Positions 46,193-59,764 of a DNA stretch of 64,000 nucleotides are shown piece after piece. Below the pieces are notes generated by a model. The model saw only the letters and a program-made list of their open reading frames with translations, was not told where the DNA came from and ran no database searches. A program made the position numbers and the translations under genes. How positions within the stretch are numbered: position 1 is the stretch's first letter; every line of letters begins with the position of its first letter. This DNA comes from Thereva unica (Eukaryota; Arthropoda; Insecta; Diptera; Therevidae): positions 310,001-374,000 of the forward strand of contig OX465286.1 of NCBI GenBank assembly GCA_949987705.1, in the 5' to 3' direction.

Positions 46193-48168
46193 ACCCCTTG
46201 GAATTTCTCGGTAAACTTAACTGCGCTGGATTCAGGGGAGCGAGCCCTTTCCAACGAGGCCCCTTTCATCCAAATCGGAGCACTGTAGCAAAAGTGCGAA
46301 AAATCGGGCCAAAATATTCAAAGGGGTACCCCTTTGGATTTTTTGCGATTTGAGAAATCTCCGGGGCGGCCCTTTTTTGGGGTGGGAAATTGTTGGGGAC
46401 CTCCCAGGGAGCCTGCGAATTCAATTCCACCCCGGGCTGGTCAGTATTTCCCGAGATAATGGGCGTTCTGCAGCCCCCCTTCGGGAAATCACAAAAGAGG
46501 GGATAACTCCTTAACCCCTTGGAATTTCTCGGTAAACTTAACTGCGCTGGATTCAGGGGAGCGAGCCCTTTCCAACGAGGCCCCTTTCATCCAAATCGGA
46601 GCACTGTAGCAAAAGTGCGAAAAATCGGGCCAAAATATTCAAGGGGGTACCCCTTTGGATTTTTTGCGATTTGAGAAATCTCCGGGGCGGCCCTTTTTTG
46701 GGGTGGGAAATTGTTGGGGACCTCCCAGGGAGCCTGCGAATTCAATTCCACCCCGGGCTGGCCAGTATTTCCCGAGATAATGGGCGTTCTGCAGCCCCCC
46801 TTCGGGAAATCACAAAAGAGGGGATAACTCCTTAACCCCTTGGAATTTCTCGGTAAACTTAACTGCGCTGGATTCAGGGGAGCGAGCCCTTTCCATCGAG
46901 GCCCCTTTCATCCAAATCGGAGCACTGTAGCAAAAGTGCGAAAAATCGGGCCAAAATATTCAAAGGGGTACCCCTTTGGATTTTTTGCGATTTGAGAAAT
47001 CTCCGGGGCGGCCCTTTTTTGGGGTGGGAAATTGTTGGGGACCTCCCAGGGAGCCTGCGAATTCAATTCCACCCCGGGCTGGCCAGTATTTCCCGAGATA
47101 ATGGGCGTTCTGCAGCCCCCCTTCGGGAAATCACAAAAGAGGGGATAACTCCTTAACCCCTTGGAATTTCTCGGTAAACTTAACTGCGCTGGATTCAGGG
47201 GAGCGAGCCCTTTCCATCGAGGCCCCTTTCATCCAAATCGGAGCACTGTAGCAAAAGTGCGAAAAATCGGGCCAAAATATTCAAAGGGGTACCCCTTTGG
47301 ATTTTTTGCGATTTGAGAAATCTCCGGGGCGGCCCTTTTGGAGAGGGTGGGGGGCGGCCCTTTTTTGGGGTGGGAAATTGTTGGGGACCTCCCAGGGAGC
47401 CTGCGAATTCAATTCCACCCCGGGCTGGCCAGTATTTCCCGAGATAATGGGCGTTCTGCAGCCCCCCTTCGGGAAATCACAAAAGAGGGGATAACTCCCT
47501 AACCCCTTGGAATTTCTCGGTAAACTTAACTGCGCTGGATTCAGGGGAGCGAGCCCTTTCCAACGAGGCCCCTTTCATCCAAATCGGAGCACTGTAGCAA
47601 AAGTGCGAAAAATCGGGCCAAAATATTCAAAGGGGTACCTCTTTGGATTTTTTGCGATTTGAGAAATCTCCGGGGCGGCTCTTTTTTGGGGTGGGAAATT
47701 GTTGGGGACCTCCCAGGGAGCCTGCGAATTCAATTCCACCCCGGGCTGGCCAGTATTTCCCGAGATAATGGGCGTTCTGCAGCCCCCCTTCGGGAAATCA
47801 CAAAAGAGGGGATAACTCCCTAACCCCTTGGAATTTCTCGGTAAACTTAACTGCGCTGGATTCAGGGGAGCGAGCCCTTTCCATCGAGGCCCCTTTCATC
47901 CAAATCGGAGCACTGTAGCAAAAGTGCGAAAAATCGGGCCAAAATATTCAAAGGGGTACCTCTTTGGATTTTTTGCGATTTGAGAAATCTCCGGGGCGGC
48001 CCTTTTGGAGGGGGTGGGGGGCGGCCCTTTTTTGGGGTGGGAAATTGTTGGGGACCTCCCAGGGAGCCTGCGAATTCAATTCCACCCCGGGCTGGCCAGT
48101 ATTTCCCGAGATAATGGGCGTTCTGCAGCCCCCCTTCGGGAAATCACAAAAAAGGGGATAACTCCCTA
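46193..48168 (+). repeat. Higher-order repeat 1976 bp, copy 2
   Basis: Same unit-length order and markers as copy 1. Differences noticed are GCGGCTC near 47680 and, at the right end, CTTCGGG with CACAAAAAAGG in place of CTTCTGG with CACAAAAGAGG, so the duplicated segment ends within the last unit. The left boundary lies between the insert of unit 45847 and CTTCTGG near 46160. Confidence 0.9.
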
Positions 48169-51100
48169 ACCCCTTGGAATTTCTCGGTAAACTTAACTGC
48201 GCTGGATTCAGGGGAGCGAGCCCTTTCCATCGAGGCCCCTTTCATCCAAATCGGAGCACTGTAGCAAAAGTGCGAAAAATCGGGCCAAAATATTCAAAGG
48301 GGTACCTCTTTGGATTTTTTGCGATTTGAGAAATCTCCGGGGCGGCCCTTTTGGAGGGGGTGGGGGGCGGCCCTTTTTTGGGGTGGGAAATTGTTGGGGA
48401 CCTCCCAGGGAGCCTGCGAATTCAATTCCACCCCGGGCTGGCCAGTATTTCCCGAGATAATGGGCGTTCTGCAGCCCCCCTTCGGGAAATCACAAAAGAG
48501 GGGATAACTCCCTAACCCCTTGGAATTTCTCGGTAAACTTAACTGCGCTGGATTCAGGGGAGCGAGCCCTTTCCATCGAGGCCCCTTTCATCCAAATCGG
48601 AGCACTGTAGCAAAAGTGCGAAAAATCGGGCCAAAATATTCAAAGGGGTACCTCTTTGGATTTTTTGCGATTTGAGAAATCTCCGGGGCGGCCCTTTTGG
48701 AGGGGGTGGGGGGCGGCCCTTTTTTGGGGTGGGAAATTGTTGGGGACCTCCCAGGGAGCCTGCGAATTCAATTCCACCCCGGGCTGGCCAGTATTTCCCG
48801 AGATAATGGGCGTTCTGCAGCCCCCCTTCGGGAAATCACAAAAAAGGGGATAACTCCCTAACCCCTTGGAATTTCTCGGTAAACTTAACTGCGCTGGATT
48901 CAGGGGAGCGAGCCCTTTCCATCGAGGCCCCTTTCATCCAAATCGGAGCACTGTAGCAAAAGTGCGAAAAATCGGGCCAAAATATTCAAAGGGGTACCTC
49001 TTTGGATTTTTTGCGATTTGAGAAATCTCCGGGGCGGCCCTTTTGGAGGGGGTGGGGGGCGGCCCTTTTTTGGGGTGGGAAATTGTTGGGGACCTCCCAG
49101 CGAGCCTGCGAATTCAATTCCACCCCGGGCTGGCCAGTATTTCCCGAGATAATGGGCGTTCTGCAGCCCCCCTTCGGGAAATCACAAAAGAGGGGATAAC
49201 TCCCTAACCCCTTGGAATTTCTCGGTAAACTTAACTGCGCTGGATTCAGGGGAGCGAGCCCTTTCCATCGAGGCCCCTTTCATCCAAATCGGAGCACTGT
49301 AGCAAAAGTGCGAAAAATCGGGCCAAAATATTCAAAGGGGTACCTCTTTGGATTTTTTGCGATTTGAGAAATCTCCGGGGCGGCCCTTTTGGAGGGGGTG
49401 GGGGGCGGCCCTTTTTTGGGGTGGGAAATTGTTGGGGACCTCCCAGGGAGCCTGCGAATTCAATTCCACCCCGGGCTGGCCAGTATTTCCCGAGATAATG
49501 GGCGTTCTGCAGCCCCCCTTCGGGAAATCACAAAAGAGGGGATAACTCCCTAACCCCTTGGAATTTCTCGGTAAACTTAACTGCGCTGGATTCAGGGGAG
49601 CGAGCCCTTTCCAACGAGGCCCCTTTCATCCAAATCGGAGCACTGTAGCAAAAGTGCGAAAAATCGGGCCAAAATATTCAAAGGGGTACCTCTTTGGATT
49701 TTTTGCGATTTGAGAAATCTCCGGGGCGGCCCTTTTGGAGGGGGTGGGGGGCGGCCCTTTTTTGGGGTGGGAAATTGTTGGGGACCTCCCAGGGAGCCTG
49801 CGAATTCAATTCCACCCCGGGCTGGCCAGTATTTCCCGAGATAATGGGCGTTCTGCAGCCCCCCTTCGGGAAATCACAAAAGAGGGGATAACTCCCTAAC
49901 CCCTTGGAATTTCTCGGTAAACTTAACTGCGCTGGATTCAGGGGAGCGAGCCCTTTCCATCGAGGCCCCTTTCATCCAAATCGGAGCACTGTAGCAAAAG
50001 TGCGAAAAATCGGGCCAAAATATTCAAAGGGGTACCCCTTTGGATTTTTTGCGATTTGAGAAATCTCCGGGCGGCCCTTTTGGAGGGGGTGGGGGGCGGC
50101 CCTTTTTTGGGGTGGGAAATTGTTGGGGACCTCCCAGGGAGCCTGCGAATTCAATTCCACCCCGGGCTGGCCAGTATTTCCCGAGATAATGGGCGTTCTG
50201 CAGCCCCCCTTCGGGAAATCACAAAAGAGGGGATAACTCCCTAACCCCTTGGAATTTCTCGGTAAACTTAACTGCGCTGGATTCAGGGGAGCGAGCCCTT
50301 TCCATCGAGGCCCCTTTCATCCAAATCGGAGCACTGTAGCAAAAGTGCGAAAAATCGGGCCAAAATATTCAAAGGGGTACCTCTTTGGATTTTTTGCGAT
50401 TTGAGAAATCTCCGGGGCGGCCCTTTTGGAGGGGGTGGGGGGCGGCCCTTTTTTGGGGTGGGAAATTGTTGGGGACCTCCCAGGGAGCCTGCGAATTCAA
50501 TTCCACCCCGGGCTGGCCAGTATTTCCCGAGATAATGGGCGTTCTGCAGCCCCCCTTCGGGAAATCACAAAAGAGGGGATAACTCCCTAACCCCTTGGAA
50601 TTTCTCGGTAAACTTAACTGCGCTGGATTCAGGGGAGCGAGCCCTTTCCATCGAGGCCCCTTTCATCCAAATCGGAGCACTGTAGCAAAAGTGCGAAAAA
50701 TCGGGCCAAAATATTCAAAGGGGTACCCCTTTGGATTTTTTGCGATTTGAGAAATCTCCGGGCGGCCCTTTTGGAGGGGGTGGGGGGCGGCCCTTTTTTG
50801 GGGTGGGAAATTGTTGGGGACCTCCCAGGGAGCCTGCGAATTCAATTCCACCCCGGGCTGGCCAGTATTTCCCGAGATAATGGGCGTTCTGCAGCCCCCC
50901 TTCGGGAAATCACAAAAAAGGGGATAACTCCTTAACCCCTTGGAATTTCTCGGTAAACTTAACTGCGCTGGATTCAGGGGAGCGAGCCCTTTCCATCGAG
51001 GCCCCTTTCATCCAAATCGGAGCACTGTAGCAAAAGTGCGAAAAATCGGGCCAAAATATTCAAAGGGGTACCCCTTTGGATTTTTTGCGATTTGAGAAAT

Positions 51101-51280
51101 CTCCTGGGCGGCCCTTTTGGAGGGGGTGGGGGGCGGCCCTTTTTTGGGGTGGGAAATTGTTGGGGACCTCCCAGGGAGCCTGCGAATTCAATTCCACCCC
51201 GGGCTGGCCAGTATTTCCCGAGATAATGGGCGTTCTGCAGCCCCCCTTCGGGAAATCACAAAAAAGGGGATAACTCCTTA
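47823..51280 (+). repeat. Run of ten consecutive long units
   Basis: Units start at 47823, 48169, 48515, 48861, 49207, 49553, 49899, 50244, 50590 and 50935; lengths are 346 bp except 49899 and 50590 (345 bp, one G fewer at CCGGGCGG). Most share GTACCTC, CCATCGAGG and CTCCCTAACC. CACAAAAAAGG and CACAAAAGAGG alternate in places. This is the longest uninterrupted run of insertion units. The first unit overlaps the end of the 1976-bp repeat. Confidence 0.85.
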
Positions 51281-54200
51281 ACCCCTTGGAATTTCTCGGT
51301 AAACTTAACTGCGCTGGATTCAGGGGAGCGAGCCCTTTCCATCGAGGCCCCTTTCATCCAAATCGGAGCACTGTAGCAAAAGTGCGAAAAATCGGGCCAA
51401 AATATTCAAAGGGGTACCTCTTTGGATTTTTTGCGATTTGAGAAATCTCCGGGGCGGCCCTTTTTTGGGGTGGGAAATTGTTGGGGACCTCCCAGGGAGC
51501 CTGCGAATTCAATTCCACCCCGGGCTGGCCAGTATTTCCCGAGATAATGGGCGTTCTGCAGCCCCCCTTCGGGAAATCACAAAAAAGGGGATAACTCCTT
51601 AACCCCTTGGAATTTCTCGGTAAACTTAACTGCGCTGGATTCAGGGGAGCGAGCCCTTTCCATCGAGGCCCCTTTCATCCAAATCGGAGCACTGTAGCAA
51701 AAGTGCGAAAAATCGGGCCAAAATATTCAAAGGGGTACCCCTTTGGATTTTTTGCGATTTGAGAAATCTCCGGGGCGGCCCTTTTGGAGGGGGTGGGGGC
51801 GGCCCTTTTTTGGGGTGGGAAATTGTTGGGGACCTCCCAGGGAGCCTGCGAATTCAATTCCACCCCGGGCTGGCCAGTATTTCCCGAGATAATGGGCGTT
51901 CTGCAGCCCCCCTTCGGGAAATCACAAAAAAGGGGATAACTCCTTAACCCCTTGGAATTTCTCGGTAAACTTAACTGCGCTGGATTCAGGGGAGCGAGCC
52001 CTTTCCAACGAGGCCCCTTTCATCCAAATCGGAGCACTGTAGCAAAAGTGCGAAAAATCGGGCCAAAATATTCAAAGGGGTACCCCTTTGGATTTTTTGC
52101 GATTTGAGAAATCTCCGGGGCGGCCCTTTTGGAGGGGGTGGGGCGGCCCTTTTTTGGGGTGGGAAATTGTTGGGGACCTCCCAGGGAGCCTGCGAATTCA
52201 ATTCCACCCCGGGCTGGCCAGTATTTCCCGAGATAATGGGCGTTCTGCAGCCCCCCTTCGGGAAATCACAAAAAAGGGGATAACTCCTTAACCCCTTGGA
52301 ATTTCTCGGTAAACTTAACTGCGCTGGATTCAGGGGAGCGAGCCCTTTCCAACGAGGCCCCTTTCATCCAAATCGGAGCACTGTAGCAAAAGTGCGAAAA
52401 ATCGGGCCAAAATATTCAAAGGGGTACCCCTTTGGATTTTTTGCGATTTGAGAAATCTCCGGGGCGGCCCTTTTGGAGGGGGTGGGGCGGCCCTTTTTTG
52501 GGGTGGGAAATTGTTGGGGACCTCCCAGGGAGCCTGCGAATTCAATTCCACCCCGGGCTGGCCAGTATTTCCCGAGATAATGGGCGTTCTGCAGCCCCCC
52601 TTCGGGAAATCACAAAAAAGGGGATAACTCCTTAACCCCTTGGAATTTCTCGGTAAACTTAACTGCGCTGGATTCAGGGGAGCGAGCCCTTTCCAACGAG
52701 GCCCCTTTCATCCAAATCGGAGCACTGTAGCAAAAGTGCGAAAAATCGGGCCAAAATATTCAAAGGGGTACCCCTTTGGATTTTTTGCGATTTGAGAAAT
52801 CTCCGGGGCGGCCCTTTTGGAGGGGGTGGGGGCGGCCCTTTTTTGGGGTGGGAAATTGTTGGGGACCTCCCAGGGAGCCTGCGAATTCAATTCCACCCCG
52901 GGCTGGCCAGTATTTCCCGAGATAATGGGCGTTCTGCAGCCCCCCTTCGGGAAATCACAAAAAAGGGGATAACTCCTTAACCCCTTGGAATTTCTCGGTA
53001 AACTTAACTGCGCTGGATTCAGGGGAGCGAGCCCTTTCCAACGAGGCCCCTTTCATCCAAATCGGAGCACTGTAGCAAAAGTGCGAAAAATCGGGCCAAA
53101 ATATTCAAAGGGGTACCCCTTTGGATTTTTTGCGATTTGAGAAATCTCCGGGGCGGCCCTTTTTTGGGGTGGGAAATTGTTGGGGACCTCCCCCAGGGAG
53201 CCTGCGAATTCAATTCCACCCCGGGCTGGCCAGTATTTCCCGAGATAATGGGCGTTCTGCAGCCCCCTTCGGGAAATCACAAAAAAGGGGATAACTCCTT
53301 AACCCCTTGGAATTTCTCGGTAAACTTAACTGCGCTGGATTCAGGGGAGCGAGCCCTTTCCAACGAGGCCCCTTTCATCCAAATCGGAGCACTGTAGCAA
53401 AAGTGCGAAAAATCGGGCCAAAATATTCAAAGGGGTACCCCTTTGGATTTTTTGCGATTTGAGAAATCTCCGGGGCGGCCCTTTTGGAGGGGGTGGGGCG
53501 GCCCTTTTTTGGGGTGGGAAATTGTTGGGGACCTCCCAGGGAGCCTGCGAATTCAATTCCACCCCGGGCTGGCCAGTATTTCCCGAGATAATGGGCGTTC
53601 TGCAGCCCCCCTTCGGGAAATCACAAAAAAGGGGATAACTCCTTAACCCCTTGGAATTTCTCGGTAAACTTAACTGCGCTGGATTCAGGGGAGCGAGCCC
53701 TTTCCAACGAGGCCCCTTTCATCCAAATCGGAGCACTGTAGCAAAAGTGCGAAAAATCGGGCCAAAATATTCAAAGGGGTACCCCTTTGGATTTTTTGCG
53801 ATTTGAGAAATCTCCGGGGCGGCCCTTTTGGAGGGGGTGGGGGCGGCCCTTTTTTGGGGTGGGAAATTGTTGGGGACCTCCCAGGGAGCCGGCGAATTCA
53901 ATTCCACCCCGGGCTGGCCAGTATTTCCCGAGATAATGGGCGTTCTGCAGCCCCCCTTCGGGAAATCACAAAAAAGGGGATAACTCCTTAACCCCTTGGA
54001 ATTTCTCGGTAAACTTAACTGCGCTGGATTCAGGGGAGCGAGCCCTTTCCAACGAGGCCCCTTTCATCCAAATCGGAGCACTGTAGCAAAAGTGCGAAAA
54101 ATCGGGCCAAAATATTCAAAGGGGTACCCCTTTGGATTTTTTGCGATTTGAGAAATCTCCGGGGCGGCCCTTTTGGAGGGGGTGGGGGCGGCCCTTTTTT

Positions 54201-55026
54201 GGGGTGGGAAATTGTTGGGGACCTCCCAGGGAGCCTGCGAATTCAATTCCACCCCGGGCTGGCCAGTATTTCCCGAGATAATGGGCGTTCTGCAGCCCCC
54301 CTTCGGGAAATCACAAAAAAGGGGATAACTCCTTAACCCCTTGGAATTTCTCGGTAAACTTAACTGCGCTGGATTCAGGGGAGCGAGCCCTTTCCATCGA
54401 GGCCCCTTTCATCCAAATCGGAGCACTGTAGCAAAAGTGCGAAAAATCGGGCCAAAATATTCAAAGGGGTACCTCTTTGGATTTTTTGCGATTTGAGAAA
54501 TCTCCGGGGCGGCCCTTTTGGAGGGGGTGGGGGGCGGCCCTTTTTTGGGGTGGGAAATTGTTGGGGACCTCCCAGGGAGCCTGCGAATTCAATTCCACCC
54601 CGGGCTGGCCAGTATTTCCCGAGATAATGGGCGTTCTGCAGCCCCCCTTCGGGAAATCACAAAAAAGGGGATAACTCCTTAACCCCTTGGAATTTCTCGG
54701 TAAACTTAACTGCGCTGGATTCAGGGGAACGAGCCCTTTCCATCGAGGCCCCTTTCATCCAAATCGGAGCACTGTAGCAAAAGTGCGAAAAATCGGGCCA
54801 AAATATTCAAAGGGGTACCCCTTTGGATTTTTTGCGATTTGAGAAATCTCCGGGCGGCCCTTTTGGAGGGGGTGGGGGGCGGCCCTTTTTTGGGGTGGGA
54901 AATTGTTGGGGACCTCCCAGGGAGCCTGCGAATTCAATTCCACCCCGGGCTGGCCAGTATTTCCCGAGATAATGGGCGTTCTGCAGCCCCCCTTCGGGAA
55001 ATCACAAAAAAGGGGATAACTCCTTA
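51281..55026 (+). repeat. Mixed block with short-insert (344/345-bp) units
   Basis: Units start at 51281 (321), 51602 (345), 51947 (344), 52291 (344), 52635 (345), 52980 (322), 53302 (344), 53646 (345), 53991 (345), 54336 (346) and 54682 (345). The 344-bp units have only G4 at the end of the insert, the shortest form. Unit 52980 has an extra CC in CTCCCCCAGG. Unit 53646 has GCCGGCGAATTC, shared with units 36274 and 58038. Confidence 0.8.
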
Positions 55027-56360
55027 ACCCCTTGGAATTTCTCGGTAAACTTAACTGCGCTGGATTCAGGGGAGCGAGCCCTTTCCATCGAGGCCCCTTT
55101 CATCCAAATCAGAGCACTGTAGCAAAAGTGCGAAAAATCGGGCCAAAATATTCAAAGGGGTACCCCTTTGGATTTTTTGCGATTTGAGAAATCTCCGGGG
55201 CGGCCCTTTTGGAGGGGGTGGGGGGCGGCCCTTTTTTGGGGTGGGAAATTGTTGGGGACCTCCCAGGGAGCCTGCGAATTCAATTCCACCCCGGGCTGGC
55301 CAGTATTTCCCGAGATAATGGGCGTTCTGCAGCCCCCCTTCGGGAAATCACAAAAGAGGGGACAACTCCTTAACCCCTTGGAATTTCTCGGTAAACTTAA
55401 CTGCGCTGGATTCAGGGGAGCGAGCCCTTTCCAACGAGGCCCCTTTCATCCAAATCGGAGCACTGTAGCAAAAGTGCGAAAAATCGGGCCCAAATATTCA
55501 AAGGGGTACCCCTTTGGATTTTTTGCGATTTGAGAAATCTCCGGGGCGGCCCTTTTTTGGGGTGGGAAATTGTTGGGGACCTCCCAGGGAGCCTGCGAAT
55601 TCAATTCCACCCCGGGCTGGCCAGTATTTCCCGAGATAATGGGCGTTCTGCAGCCCCCCTTCGGGAAATCACAAAAGAGGGGATAACTCCTTAACCCCTT
55701 GGAATTTCTCGGTAAACTTAACTGCGCTGGATTCAGGGGAGCGAGCCCTTTCCATCGAGGCCCCTTTCATCCAAATCGGAGCACTGTAGCAAAAGTGCGA
55801 AAAATCGGGCCCAAATATTCAAAGGGGTACCCCTTTGGATTTTTTGCGATTTGAGAAATCTCCGGGGCGGCCCTTTTGGAGGGGGTGGGGGGCGGCCCTT
55901 TTTTGGGGTGGGAAATTGTTGGGGACCTCCCAGGGAGCCTGCGAATTCAATTCCACCCCGGGCTGGCCAGTATTTCCCGAGATAATGGGCGTTCTGCAGC
56001 CCCCCTTCGGGAAATCACAAAAGAGGGGACAACTCCTTAACCCCTTGGAATTTCTCGGTAAACTTAACTGCGCTGGATTCAGGGGAGCGAGACCTTTCCA
56101 ACGAGGCCCCTTTCATCCAAATCGGAGCACTGTAGCAAAAGTGCGAAAAATCGGGCCCAAATATTCAAAGGGGTACCCCTTTGGATTTTTTGCGATTTGA
56201 GAAATCTCCGGGGCGGCCCTTTTTTGGGGTGGGAAATTGTTGGGGACCTCCCAGGGAGCCTGCGAATTCAATTCCACCCCGGGCTGGCCAGTATTTCCCG
56301 AGATAATGGGCGTTCTGCAGCCCCCCTTCGGGAAATCACAAAAGAGGGGATAACTCCTTA
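55027..56360 (+). repeat. 667-bp dimer repeated twice
   Basis: A 346-bp unit followed by a 321-bp unit occurs at 55027-55693 and 55694-56360. Each long unit ends with GACAACTCC and each short unit has GGGCCCAAAT. Differences include ATCAGAGC near 55110 in the first and GAGACCTTTCC near 56090 in the second. It continues into 321-bp units at 56361 and 56682. Confidence 0.8.
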
Positions 56361-57002
56361 ACCCCTTGGAATTTCTCGGTAAACTTAACTGCGCTGGATT
56401 CAGGGGAGCGAGCCCTTTCCAACGAGGCCCCTTTCATCCAAATCGGAGCACTGTAGCAAAAGTGCGAAAAATCGGGCCCAAATATTCAAAGGGGTACCCC
56501 TTTGGATTTTTTGCGATTTGAGAAATCTCCGGGGCGGCCCTTTTTTGGGGTGGGAAATTGTTGGGGACCTCCCAGGGAGCCTGCGAATTCAATTCCACCC
56601 CGGGCTGGCCAGTATTTCCCGAGATAATGGGCGTTCTGCAGCCCCCCTTCGGGAAATCACAAAAGAGGGGATAACTCCTTAACCCCTTGGAATTTCTCGG
56701 TAAACTTAACTGCGCTGGATTCAGGGGAGCGAGCCCTTTCCAACGAGGCCCCTTTCATCCAAATCGGAGCACTGTAGCAAAAGTGCGAAAAATCGGGCCC
56801 AAATATTCAAAGGGGTACCCCTTTGGATTTTTTGCGATTTGAGAAATCTCCGGGGCGGCCCTTTTTTGGGGTGGGAAATTGTTGGGGACCTCCCAGGGAG
56901 CCTGCGAATTCAATTCCACCCCGGGCTGGCCAGTATTTCCCGAGATAATGGGCGTTCTGCAGCCCCCCTTCGGGAAATCACAAAAAAGGGGATAACTCCT
57001 TA
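56361..57002 (+). repeat. Two plain 321-bp units
   Basis: Units 56361-56681 and 56682-57002 lack the insertion and carry GGGCCCAAAT. The second switches from CACAAAAGAGG to CACAAAAAAGG at its end, matching the block to its right. Confidence 0.8.
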
Positions 57003-57691
57003 ACCCCTTGGAATTTCTCGGTAAACTTAACTGCGCTGGATTCAGGGGAGCGAGCCCTTTCCAACGAGGCCCCTTTCATCCAAATCGGAGCACTGTAGCA
57101 AAAGTGCGAAAAATCGGGCCAAAATATTCAAAGGGGTACCCCTTTGGATTTTTTGCGATTTGAGAAATCTCCGGGGCGGCCCTTTTGGAGGGGGTGGGGC
57201 GGCCCTTTTTTGGGGTGGGAAATTGTTGGGGACCTCCCAGGGAGCCTGCGAATTCAATTCCACCCCGGGCTGGCCAGTATTTCCCGAGATAATGGGCGTT
57301 CTGCAGCCCCCCTTCGGGAAATCACAAAAAAGGGGATAACTCCTTAACCCCTTGAAATTTCTCGGTAAACTTAACTGCGCTGGATTCAGGGGAGCGAGCC
57401 CTTTCCAACGAGGCCCCTTTCATCCAAATCGGAGCACTGTAGCAAAAGTGCGAAAAATCGGGCCAAAATATTCAAAGGGGTACCCCTTTGGATTTTTTGC
57501 GATTTGAGAAATCTCCGGGGCGGCCCTTTTGGAGGGGGTGGGGGCGGCCCTTTTTTGGGGTGGGAAATTGTTGGGGACCTCCCAGGGAGCCTGCGAATTC
57601 AATTCCACCCCGGGCTGGCCAGTATTTCCCGAGATAATGGGCGTTCTGCAGCCCCCCTTCGGGAAATCACAAAAAAGGGGATAACTCCTTA
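57003..57691 (+). repeat. 344-bp and 345-bp units resembling 53302-53990
   Basis: The pair repeats the G4-insert then G5-insert order found at 53302-53990, offset 3701 bp. CTTGAAATTT at about 57352 is private to the second unit. Confidence 0.75.
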
Positions 57692-59764
57692 ACCCCTTGG
57701 AATTTCTCGGTAAACTTAACTGCGCTGGATTCAGGGGAGCGAGCCCTTTCCATCGAGGCCCCTTTCATCCAAATCGGAGCACTGTAGCAAAAGTGCGAAA
57801 AATCGGGCCAAAATATTCAAAGGGGTACCTCTTTGGATTTTTTGCGATTTGAGAAATCTCCGGGGCGGCCCTTTTGGAGGGGGTGGGGGGCGGCCCTTTT
57901 TTGGGGTGGGAAATTGTTGGGGACCTCCCAGGGAGCCTGCGAATTCAATTCCACCCCGGGCTGGCCAGTATTTCCCGAGATAATGGGCGTTCTGCAGCCC
58001 CCCTTCGGGAAATCACAAAAAAGGGGATAACTCCTTAACCCCTTGGAATTTCTCGGTAAACTTAACTGCGCTGGATTCAGGGGAGCGAGCCCTTTCCATC
58101 GAGGCCCCTTTCATCCAAATCGGAGCACTGTAGCAAAAGTGCGAAAAATCGGGCCAAAATATTCAAAGGGGTACCCCTTTGGATTTTTTGCGATTTGAGA
58201 AATCTCCGGGGCGGCCCTTTTGGAGGGGGTGGGGGCGGCCCTTTTTTGGGGTGGGAAATTGTTGGGGACCTCCCAGGGAGCCGGCGAATTCAATTCCACC
58301 CCGGGCTGGCCAGTATTTCCCGAGATAATGGGCGTTCTGCAGCCCCCCTTCGGGAAATCACAAAAAAGGGGATAACTCCTTAACCCCTTGGAATTTCTCG
58401 GTAAACTTAACTGCGCTGGATTCAGGGGAGCGAGCCCTTTCCATCGAGGCCCCTTTCATCCAAATCGGAGCACTGTAGCAAAAGTGCGAAAAATCGGGCC
58501 AAAATATTCAAAGGGGTACCTCTTTGGATTTTTTGCGATTTGAGAAATCTCCGGGGCGGCCCTTTTGGAGGGGGTGGGGGGCGGCCCTTTTTTGGGGTGG
58601 GAAATTGTTGGGGACCTCCCAGGGAGCCTGCGAATTCAATTCCACCCCGGGCTGGCCAGTATTTCCCGAGATAATGGGCGTTCTGCAGCCCCCCTTCGGG
58701 AAATCACAAAAAAGGGGATAACTCCTTAACCCCTTGGAATTTCTCGGTAAACTTAACTGCGCTGGATTCAGGGGAGCGAGCCCTTTCCAACGAGGCCCCT
58801 TTCATCCAAATCGGAGCACTGTAGCAAAAGTGCGAAAAATCGGGCCAAAATATTCAAAGGGGTACCCCTTTGGATTTTTTGCGATTTGAGAAATCTCCGG
58901 GGCGGCCCTTTTGGAGGGGGTGGGGGCGGCCCTTTTTTGGGGTGGGAAATTGTTGGGGACCTCCCAGGGAGCCTGCGAATTCAATTCCACCCCGGGCTGG
59001 CCAGTATTTCCCGAGATAATGGGCGTTCTGCAGCCCCCCTTCGGGAAATCACAAAAAAGGGGATAACTCCTTAACCCCTTGGAATTTCTCGGTAAACTTA
59101 ACTGCGCTGGATTCAGGGGAGCGAGCCCTTTCCATCGAGGCCCCTTTCATCCAAATCGGAGCACTGTAGCAAAAGTGCGAAAAATCGGGCCAAAATATTC
59201 AAAGGGGTACCTCTTTGGATTTTTTGCGATTTGAGAAATCTCCGGGGCGGCCCTTTTGGAGGGGGTGGGGGGCGGCCCTTTTTTGGGGTGGGAAATTGTT
59301 GGGGACCTCCCAGGGAGCCTGCGAATTCAATTCCACCCCGGGCTGGCCAGTATTTCCCGAGATAATGGGCGTTCTGCAGCCCCCCTTCGGGAAATCACAA
59401 AAAAGGGGATAACTCCTTAACCCCTTGGAATTTCTCGGTAAACTTAACTGCGCTGGATTCAGGGGAACGAGCCCTTTCCATCGAGGCCCCTTTCATCCAA
59501 ATCGGAGCACTGTAGCAAAAGTGCGAAAAATCGGGCCAAAATATTCAAAGGGGTACCCCTTTGGATTTTTTGCGATTTGAGAAATCTCCGGGCGGCCCTT
59601 TTGGAGGGGGTGGGGGGCGGCCCTTTTTTGGGGTGGGAAATTGTTGGGGACCTCCCAGGGAGCCTGCGAATTCAATTCCACCCCGGGCTGGCCAGTATTT
59701 CCCGAGATAATGGGCGTTCTGCAGCCCCCCTTCGGGAAATCACAAAAAAGGGGATAACTCCTTA
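57692..59764 (+). repeat. 691-bp dimer repeated three times
   Basis: A 346-bp unit with GTACCTC alternates with a 345-bp unit at 57692, 58383 and 59074, each pair 691 bp. The 345-bp partners differ: the first has GCCGGCGAATTC and a G5 insert, the second a G5 insert, the third a G6 insert with one G fewer at CCGGGCGG and GGGGAACGAG. The dimer frame is shared while individual units were converted or replaced. Confidence 0.85.
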
